Virus record (IMG/VR): IMGVR_UViG_3300017605_000304
Span: 1 to 25,830 of that record
Direction: 5' to 3' (one strand)
Origin: a virus
Length of the DNA: 25,830 nucleotides
Shown: positions 1-5,461 of the stretch, piece after piece
Layout of the letters: each line of letters opens with the position of its first letter
How positions within the stretch are numbered: position 1 is the first letter of the stretch
The notes under the pieces: generated by a model
Seen by the model: the letters and a program-made list of their open reading frames with translations, nothing else
The model's database searches: none
Told to the model about the DNA's origin: nothing
Made by a program: the position numbers and the translations under genes

Positions 1-193
1 CATCTGGGCTGTTTACGTCGGTTGTGCTGATTTGGTGGCCGGTTTGGGTATTTGTGTATTCTGTGAGCATTAGGTTAGCTTCGAGCCATATTGCTAACTC
101 TAGGGACATCTCTCCTAGTTCGGGTATTATGGGAGAATTGCCTATTGTGCGGTTAAATAGTAGGAGGTGAGTCTCTTGGTCGAATATTGGCAT
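1..193 (-). CDS. Hypothetical protein, 3' end outside window
   Basis: An open minus-strand frame starts at the ATG at 193-191 and runs off the left edge, giving at least 64 residues (starts MPIFDQETHLLLFNRTIG). A purine-rich GGAGAG lies about 14 bases upstream, rather far for a Shine-Dalgarno. The visible part is mixed helix-like sequence with no motif I recognise. It is followed upstream by the hairpin at 209-258. It appears to be the most distal visible member of the leftward array. Function unknown; the reading frame itself is reasonably likely because it stays open with protein-like composition. Confidence 0.5.
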   Translation of the reverse strand, partial: MPIFDQETHLLLFNRTIGNSPIIPELGEMSLELAIWLEANLMLTEYTNTQTGHQISTTDVNSPD

Positions 194-208
194 TTTTCCG
201 GTCACTCT

Positions 209-258
209 CCGTGCTGGTTGGTATCTAGGTTGTCGATGACCTAGGGATTATAGCACGG
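209..258. repeat. Two-step inverted repeat upstream of the leftmost gene
   Basis: The outer arms CCGTGCT (209-215) and AGCACGG (252-258) are perfect complements. They enclose the inner arms CTAGGT (225-230) and ACCTAG (239-244). This nested layout resembles the hairpins at 1891-4056 but the sequences differ. It lies just upstream of the start of the leftmost minus-strand gene, so it could act in that gene's leader or end an upstream transcript. No T-run follows. Confidence 0.5.
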
Positions 259-311
259 AGTGCGACCTTACTTCACGCGGATGAGCCGCGAGCCAATATC
301 CTGTCTAGCGC

Positions 312-329
312 GATCTTGTGGCCAAGATC
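312..329. repeat. GATCTTG/CAAGATC inverted pair
   Basis: GATCTTG (312-318) and CAAGATC (323-329) face each other across four bases, and the right half continues as CAAGATCAAC. This is the leftmost member of a motif family (GTTGATCTTG and its complement) that recurs up to position 2749. A short loop and perfect 7-bp arms allow either an RNA hairpin or a dimer-binding DNA site. Confidence 0.6.
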
Positions 330-870
330 AACTTTTTGGCTATGGGAAAAATCCGGACAAATTGGGTATTTGGTTTCTTGTTTCCTTATTTCTAAAATTT
401 AATCGCGAATAGGAAGTATTGTCCTAGTTTCTAGAGTACTGTCCTTATGCGGTAATGTTCTTGTTGGTGAGAAAGTGCGGGTAAAGTGATAGAGAGAAGA
501 GTTTAAGAACAGAGTAGTCGGCGCATCCAGAAGAAACTTATGGTACAGTTTATTTCCGGTTATGTCCGTATTTGTACCGAAAAAATTTTCTTAAATGCTT
601 GTTCTTGTAGATTACAGGTATTTATAGAAAATTTGGTTTTCTAGGGTTTTACGCAGTGGAGAAGTGAGTAGGTTTGGGGTTGAATGTCCGATTGGAACAA
701 GTGTTGGACTGCGATATGAGTGGTAACTAGGGGGGGTCGAGCGGTGTCTATAAGAACCTCAAGCCGAGAAGAAACTTTTATTGGTGGAAATTTCCCCCTA
801 TTTGGTGATTTTGGGCATGTGCGATTTTCCCCCCGGTTTGTTGGTTTGTGGGTGGGATTGGTTGTGTATG

Positions 871-906
871 TGCCGACTTTTTGCGAAAAGTCCAATTATT
901 GAGGAC
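871..906. repeat. 36-bp direct repeat, copy 1
   Basis: This block matches 5520-5555 at about 32 of 36 positions, in the same orientation. It begins TGCCGACTTTTTG and ends AGGAC. Copy 1 contains a perfect stem GACTTTT-TGCG-AAAAGTC, which is imperfect in copy 2. Both copies lie in gene-poor DNA. Confidence 0.65.
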
Positions 907-962
907 TTTGTTCGATAGGTATGAAAATAGGTGGACATGGGTTGAAATGTCCGAATTTGAAA

Positions 963-1004
963 GTGGATCTTGAACGAGGTGTTGATCTTGTGTTCAAGAT
1001 CCAC
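963..1004. repeat. 13-bp perfect inverted repeat carrying the GATCTTG motif
   Basis: The arms GTGGATCTTGAAC (963-975) and GTTCAAGATCCAC (992-1004) are exactly complementary. The 16-base loop holds another GTTGATCTTG copy (981-990). So three motif copies lie within 42 bp, which suggests clustered binding or pairing sites rather than a simple terminator. No T-run follows on either strand. Confidence 0.65.
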
Positions 1005-1017
1005 AATCAAAATCTGA

Positions 1018-1061
1018 CATTTGGTGATTTATTGTTGTTTGTGGTGATTTATTACCAAATG
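1018..1061. repeat. Inverted repeat enclosing a 12-bp direct repeat
   Basis: CATTTGGT (1018-1025) and ACCAAATG (1054-1061) are complementary. Between and partly within them TGGTGATTTATT occurs twice (1022-1033 and 1042-1053). It covers the stop codon and 3' flank of the minus-strand gene ending at 1052, so it may be a transcript-end structure for that gene. Confidence 0.5.
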
Positions 1062-1294
1062 AACTGCATTCCACCGTGTCGGTTAGATGTGGTAGTTTCT
1101 AACCGCTTTAGTCGTGCTTCGGTGGCTTCGTCTGCTATGACGCAGTTTGTAGTTTTTCGGTAGATAAGTCCGATAGGATTCGGTACGCGAATTCCGGGCT
1201 GTTTAGGTCCGAATGGGTGCTTCTTTCGCTTTGACCGTTGTTTGGTTGTATAGGGCATTGGCGGATTAGTTGGCTGTTCGTTGTCATTTGCCAT
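1052..1294 (-). CDS. Basic hypothetical protein
   Basis: A minus-strand frame of 80 residues from the ATG at 1294-1292 (starts MANDNEQPTNPP). The open frame extends upstream to 1378 and offers ATGs at 1309 and 1378, but none has a good ribosome site; the chosen start has only a weak GGAC a few bases upstream. The middle is strongly basic (KQRSKRKK) and the C-terminal half looks like an ordinary folded or helical segment rich in Arg and Glu. No family recognised. A nucleic-acid-binding role would fit the charge but is only a guess. The frame is weaker than its neighbours and could be spurious. Confidence 0.4.
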   Translation of the reverse strand: MANDNEQPTNPPMPYTTKQRSKRKKHPFGPKQPGIRVPNPIGLIYRKTTNCVIADEATEARLKRLETTTSNRHGGMQFIW

Positions 1295-1540
1295 GTTTGT
1301 CCGTTTCATGCTGTTGATGGTTAGTTGATCTTGCGTTTTGCCTGGCTGAGCTGCTGCCTGTGGTGTCCAGGGAGGCATGCGGCCCGCTGTACTGGCCTGT
1401 GAGCGCTGTTGATCTTGTTTTAGTACCGTTGCCTGGGTATGAATGTTGATCTTGTTAGGATCGCTCTCAGCAGGTCATGACAGTATATGATCTTGAACTG
1501 CAAGATCATATACCATCAAGATCAGCCGATTTATTGTGAT
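1295..1540. other. Gene-free stretch with clustered GATCTTG motifs
   Basis: No convincing gene. GATCTTG occurs at 1327-1333, 1411-1417, 1448-1454 and 1489-1495, and CAAGATC at 1501-1507 and 1517-1523. The first three carry the full GTTGATCTTG form, all in one orientation. This is the densest part of the motif family. Confidence 0.5.
1483..1513. repeat. Strong hairpin downstream of a leftward gene
   Basis: Perfect 13-bp arms GTATATGATCTTG (1483-1495) and CAAGATCATATAC (1501-1513) with a 5-base loop. It lies about 28 bases past the stop codon of the gene at 1541-1870, read on the minus strand. It could end or protect that transcript, but no U-run follows, so it is not a textbook intrinsic terminator. 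The stem also presents two GATCTTG half sites. Confidence 0.65.
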
Positions 1541-1870
1541 TTATGTGTACATGTGTGGATATTCCGTTATTACGTACAATAGTGCCTGATGATGCGTTGT
1601 GGACTTACTGTACGTAATTTCCGGAATGAACCAATCGTGTGGTTCGCTGATATTGCACCAACCTATAGGTGTTTGCCAGGAATACACGATATACACATCT
1701 TGTGCGTTTAAGCGTGCTGTGAGCTGATCTACGAGGAAACTAGGCAATATTCCGGTTTGGAAGGAAACCCTCTCAATTGACCGAATTGCACTGATGTTTC
1801 CCCTTTGGAATGGTTCAAGCTTTCTGATGGCTTCCGCCATGATAAGCCTGGTATTCATCTGTGTGCCCAC
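1541..1870 (-). CDS. Hypothetical protein, 109 aa
   Basis: I place the start at the GTG at 1870-1868 because the bases before it read GGACATTGGAGACAAAA, almost the same leader (GGACATAGGAGACAAA) that precedes many other genes of this array. An ATG four codons in (1858) lacks such spacing. The protein has a helical N-terminal third (MAEAIRKLEPF) and an aromatic-rich C-terminal half (VYIVYSWQTPIGWC). No family recognised. The hairpin at 1891-1952 lies directly upstream and a strong hairpin lies downstream. Confidence 0.6.
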   Translation of the reverse strand: MGTQMNTRLIMAEAIRKLEPFQRGNISAIRSIERVSFQTGILPSFLVDQLTARLNAQDVYIVYSWQTPIGWCNISEPHDWFIPEITYSKSTTHHQALLYVITEYPHMYT

Positions 1871-1890
1871 TTTTGTCTCCAATGTCCGAT

Positions 1891-1952
1891 TTAGGTGGGT
1901 CACAGCACTGTTGATCTTGCAGGGAAGATCAACAGCACTGAAATACACCTAA
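1891..1952. repeat. Nested intergenic palindrome, copy A1
   Basis: The outer arms are TTAGGTG (1891-1897) and CACCTAA (1946-1952). The inner arms are CTGTTGATCTT (1908-1918) and AAGATCAACAG (1925-1935), exact complements. The element fills the gap between the gene start at 1870 and the stop at 1949-1951, which lies inside the right outer arm. This copy's inner arms carry the GTTGATCTTG-family motif. Confidence 0.75.
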
Positions 1953-2143
1953 TTTGCGTAACTAGGCCATTCTGAGATGGTATCTTCGATAGATGGCGAA
2001 TCGTACGTTAAGTAGTCTTCGTCTGGATCGTACTCATTGTCCGATTCATCCTCTTCGTCGTAATCGTCTTCTTCGTCGTAATCGTTCTGAATGGTGTATC
2101 TGTCCTCATATTCCATTTCGAGAGATTCATCCGGTTCGTACAT
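1949..2143 (-). CDS. Very acidic small protein with YDEED repeats
   Basis: 64 residues from the ATG at 2143-2141, with GGAAGGAA about five bases upstream. The centre is a tandem acidic repeat (two copies of YDEED followed by more Asp/Glu). More than a third of residues are Asp or Glu. Such a protein could mimic DNA charge, as phage DNA-mimic inhibitors do, but no family signature supports that and the repeat may partly follow from the 9-bp nucleotide period seen here. It lies between palindromes A1 and A2. Confidence 0.6.
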   Translation of the reverse strand: MYEPDESLEMEYEDRYTIQNDYDEEDDYDEEDESDNEYDPDEDYLTYDSPSIEDTISEWPSYAN

Positions 2144-2163
2144 TTTATTCCTTCCGATGTGGA

Positions 2164-2242
2164 TTAGGTGGACATGGAGGGAATCAGTACTGATTGTATG
2201 TCTTTGTATGTGTACGTACTGATTCCAACCAAATGCACCTAA
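2164..2242. repeat. Nested intergenic palindrome, copy A2
   Basis: The outer arms are TTAGGTG (2164-2170) and CACCTAA (2236-2242). The inner arms are GGAATCAGTAC (2180-2190) and GTACTGATTCC (2216-2226), exact 11-bp complements with a 25-base loop, longer than in the other copies. The right outer arm overlaps the stop codon of the next gene upstream. Confidence 0.75.
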
Positions 2243-2421
2243 ATGTCTAGTCTTTGGAGCGTTTCGTAGGAAACAACCATTTCTAGCTGGTTTGGCTTGT
2301 ATGTCTCGATTTTGCCAGATGGCCACAAAATGACCACATTGCCAGCATCTGTCACTCTTAGTACCTTTCCGACTGGTTGTGCCAATGGCACTATTTGTAC
2401 CAAATCGTTAGGTTTAATCAT
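2239..2421 (-). CDS. Small protein with possible SH3/KOW-like barrel
   Basis: 60 residues from the ATG at 2421-2419, with AGAAGGG eight bases upstream. The pattern V-x-I-V-P with GKVLRV, a turn DAG, VVILW and a second turn PSG suggests a small five-strand beta barrel of SH3 or KOW type over residues 6-50. That reading is by pattern only. Such folds often bind nucleic acid or partner proteins. It is flanked by palindromes A2 and A3 and has the same gene-palindrome-gene spacing as its neighbours. Confidence 0.6.
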   Translation of the reverse strand: MIKPNDLVQIVPLAQPVGKVLRVTDAGNVVILWPSGKIETYKPNQLEMVVSYETLQRLDI

Positions 2422-2434
2422 GATGTGTACCCTT

Positions 2435-2492
2435 CTAGGTAGACATGGCTCAGAATCGGATTGTATGTCCGATTCTGACCAAATCTGTCTAG
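2435..2492. repeat. Nested intergenic palindrome, copy A3
   Basis: The outer part is divergent: CTAGGTAGACA (2435-2445) faces TGTCTAG (2486-2492). The inner arms CAGAATCGGA (2451-2460) and TCCGATTCTG (2468-2477) are exact 10-bp complements with a 7-base loop. The outer sequence changed on both sides (AGACA/TGTCT), so pairing was kept while sequence moved. Confidence 0.7.
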
Positions 2493-2494
2493 AA

Positions 2495-2674
2495 CTATCG
2501 GATACGTTCCATTACTTCCCATTGATGGTCAAATACACCGATTAGCGTCAATGTGAGCGATGTGTCTGGGTTTGCTGTGATTCGACTCAATCGCCACTTT
2601 GTGTCACTGTTGTCACGTAATGCGATGTATTCACCATTTGAGAAGTAAACACCGTTTGCAGTAGGAATGTTCAC
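2495..2674 (-). CDS. Hypothetical protein, 59 aa, coupled start
   Basis: I place the start at the GTG at 2674-2672. It follows GAAGGGGACAGA, matching the array's usual leader, and it overlaps the TGA of the upstream gene in a GTGA arrangement, so translation is likely coupled. The longer open frame up to 2773 would need a TTG without a ribosome site. The product is beta-rich (NGVYFSNGEYIALRD, then WRLSRI and TLTLIGVFDHQWEVM), perhaps a small barrel. No family recognised. Confidence 0.55.
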   Translation of the reverse strand: MNIPTANGVYFSNGEYIALRDNSDTKWRLSRITANPDTSLTLTLIGVFDHQWEVMERIR

Positions 2675-2835
2675 TCTGTCCCCTTCAGTACCGTTTGTCC
2701 GATTTTTGCCCCGTTGATCATGTGGGCCAAGATCAATTGCTTCAAGATCAGCGAATGCGCCTGATTTGCGCAATTGTTGAGGAATGCGTTATGCTTCCTG
2801 ATTTGACCAACTGTGAGGCTAATTCGGTGCTTCAT
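2671..2835 (-). CDS. Hypothetical basic/helical protein, 54 aa
   Basis: From the ATG at 2835-2833 the frame reads MKHRISLTVGQIRKHNAFL and ends at the TGA at 2673-2671, inside the next gene's GTG. An AAAGGAG lies about 10 bases before the start. It is predicted to be mostly helical and basic. Three GATC-family motifs (2713-2749) lie inside it and shape part of its sequence (LKQLILAH region). It sits upstream of the coupled gene at 2495-2674 and fills what would otherwise be a gap. Function unknown. Confidence 0.5.
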   Translation of the reverse strand: MKHRISLTVGQIRKHNAFLNNCANQAHSLILKQLILAHMINGAKIGQTVLKGTE

Positions 2836-2850
2836 GGTATTTTGCTCCTT

Positions 2851-2906
2851 TTAGGTGGACATGGGACATTTGGGTTGGTTATCCCAAATGTCCGAAATTC
2901 ACCTAA
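2851..2906. repeat. Nested intergenic palindrome, copy A4
   Basis: The outer arms are TTAGGTG (2851-2857) and CACCTAA (2900-2906). The inner arms GGACATTTGGG (2864-2874) and CCCAAATGTCC (2883-2893) are exact 11-bp complements with an 8-base loop. On the minus strand the element runs from the stop codon of the lipoprotein gene to the AAAGGAG of the next. Confidence 0.75.
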
Positions 2907-3070
2907 TCGCCCTTGTTTGTGGTCCATTCGACTGCTTTTCCATCGACATATACCACATTACACGGAGATGATGGGGTATTTCCCAAACATGTAATATTTG
3001 CTGTTTCGTCCGTTTTGCATCCTGATGTCAAGATTAGGATGATTACCGCAACAAATGTCCATTTACGCAT
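2903..3070 (-). CDS. Small lipoprotein
   Basis: 55 residues from the ATG at 3070-3068, with GGGAG five bases upstream. A short charged N-terminus (MRKW) is followed by a hydrophobic stretch at residues 5-14 and the lipobox LTSGC, with Cys18 as the expected lipidated residue after signal peptidase II cleavage. The mature part has two more cysteines (Cys28, Cys37) that could form a disulfide outside the membrane. Small phage lipoproteins often act at the cell surface, for example in superinfection exclusion; that role here is inference from localisation only. Confidence 0.65.
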   Translation of the reverse strand: MRKWTFVAVIILILTSGCKTDETANITCLGNTPSSPCNVVYVDGKAVEWTTNKGD

Positions 3071-3081
3071 GTATGCTCCCT

Positions 3082-3138
3082 TTAGGTGGACATTCGGCAA
3101 ATCAGCGTTTATGTCTGATTTGCCTAGGTATTCACCTA
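3082..3138. repeat. Nested intergenic palindrome, copy A5
   Basis: TTAGGTG (3082-3088) faces CACCTA (3133-3138). The inner arms GGCAAATCAG (3096-3105) and CTGATTTGCC (3115-3124) are exact complements with a 9-base loop. It fills the gap between the lipoprotein gene and the gene at 3136-3327. Confidence 0.72.
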
Positions 3139-3327
3139 CTTTCGCATGATTAGTGTGTTATCAAAGGTTTCAACCGAATTGCTCGTTATGTGCTCAATGA
3201 TGATTTTGTCATTGAAAATGAGTAATCTGACGGTTAGGCCGTTATCGGTTATAACGTGTATCATGCCCGATTCGTGATTGTAAATCACCATTGCACCGTC
3301 TTGACTCATTATTTGGAATTTGTCCAT
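3136..3327 (-). CDS. Hypothetical beta-rich protein, 63 aa
   Basis: Starts at the ATG at 3327-3325, with AAAGGAG about five bases upstream. Alternating hydrophobic residues (MVIYNHESGMIHVI, TVRLLIFNDKIIIEHI) suggest a compact beta sheet of four or five strands. No cysteines, no signal peptide, no known motif. It is flanked by palindromes A5 and A6. Confidence 0.6.
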   Translation of the reverse strand: MDKFQIMSQDGAMVIYNHESGMIHVITDNGLTVRLLIFNDKIIIEHITSNSVETFDNTLIMRK

Positions 3328-3338
3328 GTTACTCCTTT

Positions 3339-3395
3339 TTAGGTGGACATGAATGGTATGGGATGTTTAGTCCCATACCAAACAAAAACACCTAA
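3339..3395. repeat. Nested intergenic palindrome, copy A6
   Basis: The outer arms are TTAGGTG (3339-3345) and CACCTAA (3389-3395). The inner arms TGGTATGGGA (3354-3363) and TCCCATACCA (3371-3380) are exact complements with a 7-base loop. The stop codon of the DUF2637-like gene directly abuts the right outer arm. Confidence 0.75.
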
Positions 3396-3983
3396 TTAGG
3401 CTTCTACGGCACTAAAGGTAGGAATTGTGGCGATGGCCGGCTTTGGTGTAACTGCCGGCTTTTTCGGAGTTGCCGTCTTTACCGGAGTTGCTGCCTTTGT
3501 CGCTGTTGTCCGTTTTGCAGGCGTTTTTGCGGGAACGGGTACTGTTGTGGCTTTCGCCACGCTAGGTACCTTTTCTACCACTTTTTGCGTTGTGTCCTTC
3601 ATAGCCAAAATGAGCATTCCGACTATAGATGGGAAGTCTACCACAAATGGGTAAGGTTTGGCGATATACCACGGTTGTCCGTTTCGCAACGCTTGCTCAT
3701 AAATGTGGTATCCGCTCATCCCAAAAGCGATAATTGCTACCAATCCGAGCCCAATCCACACGAATACTTTAGAAAGCCACCTTTTGAGCGGAAGGTAGCT
3801 AATCGTGTGAATGGTCCCAAAAAGGACAATTACCGGAAAGACTGCATAAGCAACAGGTTCCGCGCTAAGCGCCGTAGAACGGACATTAGAGAAAATCGAC
3901 ATAACTAGGGTAAGTCCGACAAGTACCGATCCCCAGAATCGTCCCTTTTGATACCGTGTACGCGGAATGCGCAGAAGATCCAT
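3396..3983 (-). CDS. DUF2637/SpdB-like membrane protein with basic tail
   Basis: 195 residues from the ATG at 3983-3981. Four hydrophobic segments lie at about 17-33, 43-63, 72-94 and 112-128. The third and fourth, joined by GYHIYEQALRNGQPW and followed by PFVVDFPSIVGMLI, match the DUF2637 pattern (helix, short amphipathic link, P-x-x-V-D, helix), a family found in actinobacterial plasmid spread (SpdB) and phage proteins. Residues 136-185 are a low-complexity Ala/Lys/Pro/Thr tail resembling histone H1, probably cytoplasmic and able to bind nucleic acid. It is the largest gene of the leftward array. Family assignment is by motif memory, with no search done. Confidence 0.65.
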   Translation of the reverse strand: MDLLRIPRTRYQKGRFWGSVLVGLTLVMSIFSNVRSTALSAEPVAYAVFPVIVLFGTIHTISYLPLKRWLSKVFVWIGLGLVAIIAFGMSGYHIYEQALRNGQPWYIAKPYPFVVDFPSIVGMLILAMKDTTQKVVEKVPSVAKATTVPVPAKTPAKRTTATKAATPVKTATPKKPAVTPKPAIATIPTFSAVEA

Positions 3984-3993
3984 TTTAGGCCCC

Positions 3994-4056
3994 TTTCAGG
4001 TAGGGAAAGCACAGAACGGTATAGTTAGTACCGTTCTGCACTTTTTCTACCTGAAA
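3994..4056. repeat. Nested intergenic palindrome, copy A7
   Basis: The outer arms TTTCAGGTAG (3994-4003) and CTACCTGAAA (4047-4056) are exact 10-bp complements, although their sequence differs from the usual TTAGGTG/CACCTAA. The inner arms CAGAACGGTA (4012-4021) and TACCGTTCTG (4029-4038) are also exact. This copy lies in the leader of the DUF2637-like gene. Confidence 0.78.
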
Positions 4057-4196
4057 GTGCAGTAAAGTCACTGTTTAGATCTCAATGTCCGATTTCAGGG
4101 TGATTTTCCGGATTCCTCCGTCAGCGTCCCCTCGGCCGCTACCATTCTATTGTAACACACTCAAATCGGGCAATTGTTAGAATATTCGCAATTCCC
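4057..4196 (-). promoter_or_regulatory. Leader and likely promoter of the leftward block 1
   Basis: No gene here. On the minus strand an extended -10, TGTTACAAT, occurs at 4157-4149, preceded by GATTTGAGTG, which resembles the context of the -10 at 6361-6369. The CRP-like site at 4200-4215 lies about 50-60 bp upstream of that -10, a usual activating distance. No clear -35 is seen, which fits an activator-dependent promoter. Transcription would enter palindrome A7 and then the DUF2637-like gene. Confidence 0.45.
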
Positions 4197-4301
4197 CTAT
4201 GTGATCTGTGTCACACCCGATACGCTAGCTAAGAGTAGTAAGAGTAGAATGCAATAGATTAAGCAGTTCCATGCTATTGCATCCCCTTCGCGTTGGTTCA
4301 T
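4197..4301 (-). CDS. 34-residue single-span membrane peptide
   Basis: From the ATG at 4301-4299 the frame reads MNQREGDAIAWNC and then a hydrophobic helix (LIYCILLLLLLAS, residues 14-26), ending at the TAG at 4199-4197. A perfect AAGGAG lies eight bases upstream. Short charged N-terminus, one membrane helix and a small C-terminal tail are typical of phage toxin-like, holin-accessory or membrane-modulating peptides, but no family can be named. Its last codons overlap the CRP-like site at 4200-4215. It sits between the second and first repeat styles of the array. Confidence 0.6.
   Translation of the reverse strand: MNQREGDAIAWNCLIYCILLLLLLASVSGVTQIT
4200..4215. promoter_or_regulatory. CRP/GlxR-type palindrome 1
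   Basis: TGTGATCTGTGTCACA fits TGTGA-N6-TCACA exactly. This is the consensus bound by CRP-family regulators, including actinobacterial Crp, GlxR and Cmr. It overlaps the end of the 34-residue gene and lies upstream of a leftward extended -10 at 4149-4157. Confidence 0.65.
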
Positions 4302-4316
4302 GCTGTTTTCTCCTTA

Positions 4317-4696
4317 ATGTACGGATATAAACTGTCTGCCCAAGTTTGTCCGTTTTAGAGATGATGAATCGTGCTATGTGCGCTGATTTCGTACAATAGC
4401 TCTTTAGTCGCCTGAACCGACGCATATGCATCCGGATAGGTGAATTTCAGGCTACACCACACATACAGTGCAGATCCATCTAAAGCCGACATTTGGTACG
4501 GAAGTGATGGATCGTACTTTTCCATCGGATTGTTGACGATGTGCCACAATATCGTGACATGTCCGCTTTGTCCGATAAAGAAGTCATTTGACTGATTCGT
4601 ACTACTTCCATCCCAATTGTCCCCGTATCCTACGGGAAGAGATGAATTGTCCATTTTGCCCCTCACTGTCTGGGCAGACAGCATATAACCGTACAT
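4317..4696. repeat. Gene-enclosing inverted repeat, cassette B1
   Basis: The arms at 4317-4341 and 4672-4696 are inverted copies, 22 of 25 matching, and enclose the gene at 4355-4654. The right arm overlaps the left arm of the next cassette by three bases. A tight hairpin CTGTCTG-GG-CAGACAG also overlaps the right arm. Confidence 0.72.
4355..4654 (-). CDS. Hypothetical protein, 99 aa
   Basis: I start at the ATG at 4654-4652 because GAGGGG lies four bases upstream in the array's usual leader form; an upstream extension to 4723 would run through the inverted-repeat arm. The N-terminus is Gly/Ser/Asn-rich (PVGYGDNWDGSSTNQSND) and the rest is mixed, with aromatic clusters (YVWCSLKFTYPDAY). It could be a small globular alpha/beta protein. 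No family recognised. Enclosed by cassette repeat B1. Confidence 0.6.
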   Translation of the reverse strand: MDNSSLPVGYGDNWDGSSTNQSNDFFIGQSGHVTILWHIVNNPMEKYDPSLPYQMSALDGSALYVWCSLKFTYPDAYASVQATKELLYEISAHSTIHHL

Positions 4697-5102
4697 GTGC
4701 GGATATAAGAGGATATGACCCAAGATGTCCGATTAGTACTAAACTTCCTGAATGAAGAATTCGGTATCGTATGAGTCGTTAAAGGTGGTATCTTCCCATT
4801 GGTCCGGATCGTTCATAATACCCGGATCATCATGAATGTCGCGAATGTCCGCTTCTAGTGCGGACCAATTATCCATTTCGTACTCTTCCGCTTCATTCAT
4901 CTCATTCTGGACCCATTTGAGCAAATTGGTAATAGCTTGCGCAAACGTCCTTTCTTCGCCCAAAATGACCTCAATGGGAGACATGCATGGATCTGCGGAC
5001 GTATCCATCTTATCCGTCAAATCCCACTCAGTATAACCGTAAGTCCACATTTTCTACTCCATTTTGGTGAACTCAGGTCATATCCTCATAAATCCGTACA
5101 TG
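4694..5102. repeat. Gene-enclosing inverted repeat, cassette B2
   Basis: The arms at 4694-4720 and 5076-5102 match at 24 of 27 positions in inverted orientation. They enclose the gene at 4739-5050. Neighbouring arms of B1 and B3 overlap its ends by three and five bases. Confidence 0.75.
4739..5050 (-). CDS. Acidic hypothetical protein, 103 aa
   Basis: Starts at the ATG at 5050-5048, with GGAG seven bases upstream. Strongly acidic, with a helix-forming centre (AQAITNLLKWVQNEMNEAEE) followed by Asp-rich segments (DIRDIHDDPG, DPDQWEDTTFND). No cysteines essential for a motif and no membrane segment. Function unknown; an acidic protein-interaction role is possible. Enclosed by cassette repeat B2. 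Confidence 0.62.
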   Translation of the reverse strand: MWTYGYTEWDLTDKMDTSADPCMSPIEVILGEERTFAQAITNLLKWVQNEMNEAEEYEMDNWSALEADIRDIHDDPGIMNDPDQWEDTTFNDSYDTEFFIQEV

Positions 5103-5461
5103 TAACGTTAGACTGGCATGTCTCATATGACTGGAATTATCCGATATGCCCGATTTGTCCAACTTCCCACAGGTATGCGAACTCTACCTGCTCTTGTGCG
5201 GGAATGTTATTCTTTCTGGCATATGGACACTGTTGCAACCAATTGACCGTTACCTTGTTTTCGCCCGATATTCTCTCAATGACCACTCCGAGACAAATGT
5301 CGGTAAAGATAGGGTTGTCCGATTCGGCATCCCATGCGTGGATAACGCATGGATTGTGTATTCCGTCCGGTTCTAGCTTGGTTACGAGTGTTCCGTCCAT
5401 GATTGGCATAGTTTCTCCCTATTGTCCGTTTTGAGAGACATGCCAGTTTAGCGCTACATGT
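5098..5461. repeat. Gene-enclosing inverted repeat, cassette B3
   Basis: The arms at 5098-5124 and 5435-5461 match at 24 of 27 positions in inverted orientation and enclose the gene at 5137-5409. Both arms carry the short TTAGAC/TTTAGC-like core seen in several cassettes. Confidence 0.75.
5137..5409 (-). CDS. Hypothetical protein, 90 aa
   Basis: Starts at the ATG at 5409-5407 with AGGGAG about five bases upstream. An internal ATG three codons in is possible. The sequence is mixed alpha/beta: GTLVTKLEPDG, then CVIHAWDAESDNPIF, and LGVVIERISGENKVTVNWL, which looks like two antiparallel strands with a turn. It holds three cysteines without a C-x2-C pattern. No family recognised. Enclosed by cassette repeat B3. 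Confidence 0.6.
   Translation of the reverse strand: MPIMDGTLVTKLEPDGIHNPCVIHAWDAESDNPIFTDICLGVVIERISGENKVTVNWLQQCPYARKNNIPAQEQVEFAYLWEVGQIGHIG

Larger units (their letters stand above)
259..1051. other. Stretch without a convincing gene
   Basis: I see no reading frame with both a ribosome site and protein-like composition. Two overlapping antisense frames at about 641-902 start at TTG or GTG and are low-complexity. The stretch holds GATCTTG-family repeats (312-329, 963-1004), one copy of a 36-bp repeat (871-906), and a remnant resembling the later intergenic hairpins (AGGTGGACAT near 930). It may be regulatory or replication-related DNA. Confidence 0.4.

Noticed and set aside
641-902. Overlapping open frames on both strands
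   Set aside because: Both begin at TTG or GTG without convincing ribosome sites, are low in typical protein composition and overlap a non-coding 36-bp repeat. I left the region as non-coding.
1483-1513. Intrinsic terminator for the leftward array
   Set aside because: The stem is strong but no U-run follows on the minus strand, so I list it only as a hairpin repeat.
3427-3908. Plus-strand frames across the DUF2637-like gene
   Set aside because: They are the complement of the Ala/Lys/Pro/Thr tail and the membrane helices, lack ribosome sites, and the minus-strand reading has a clear family pattern.
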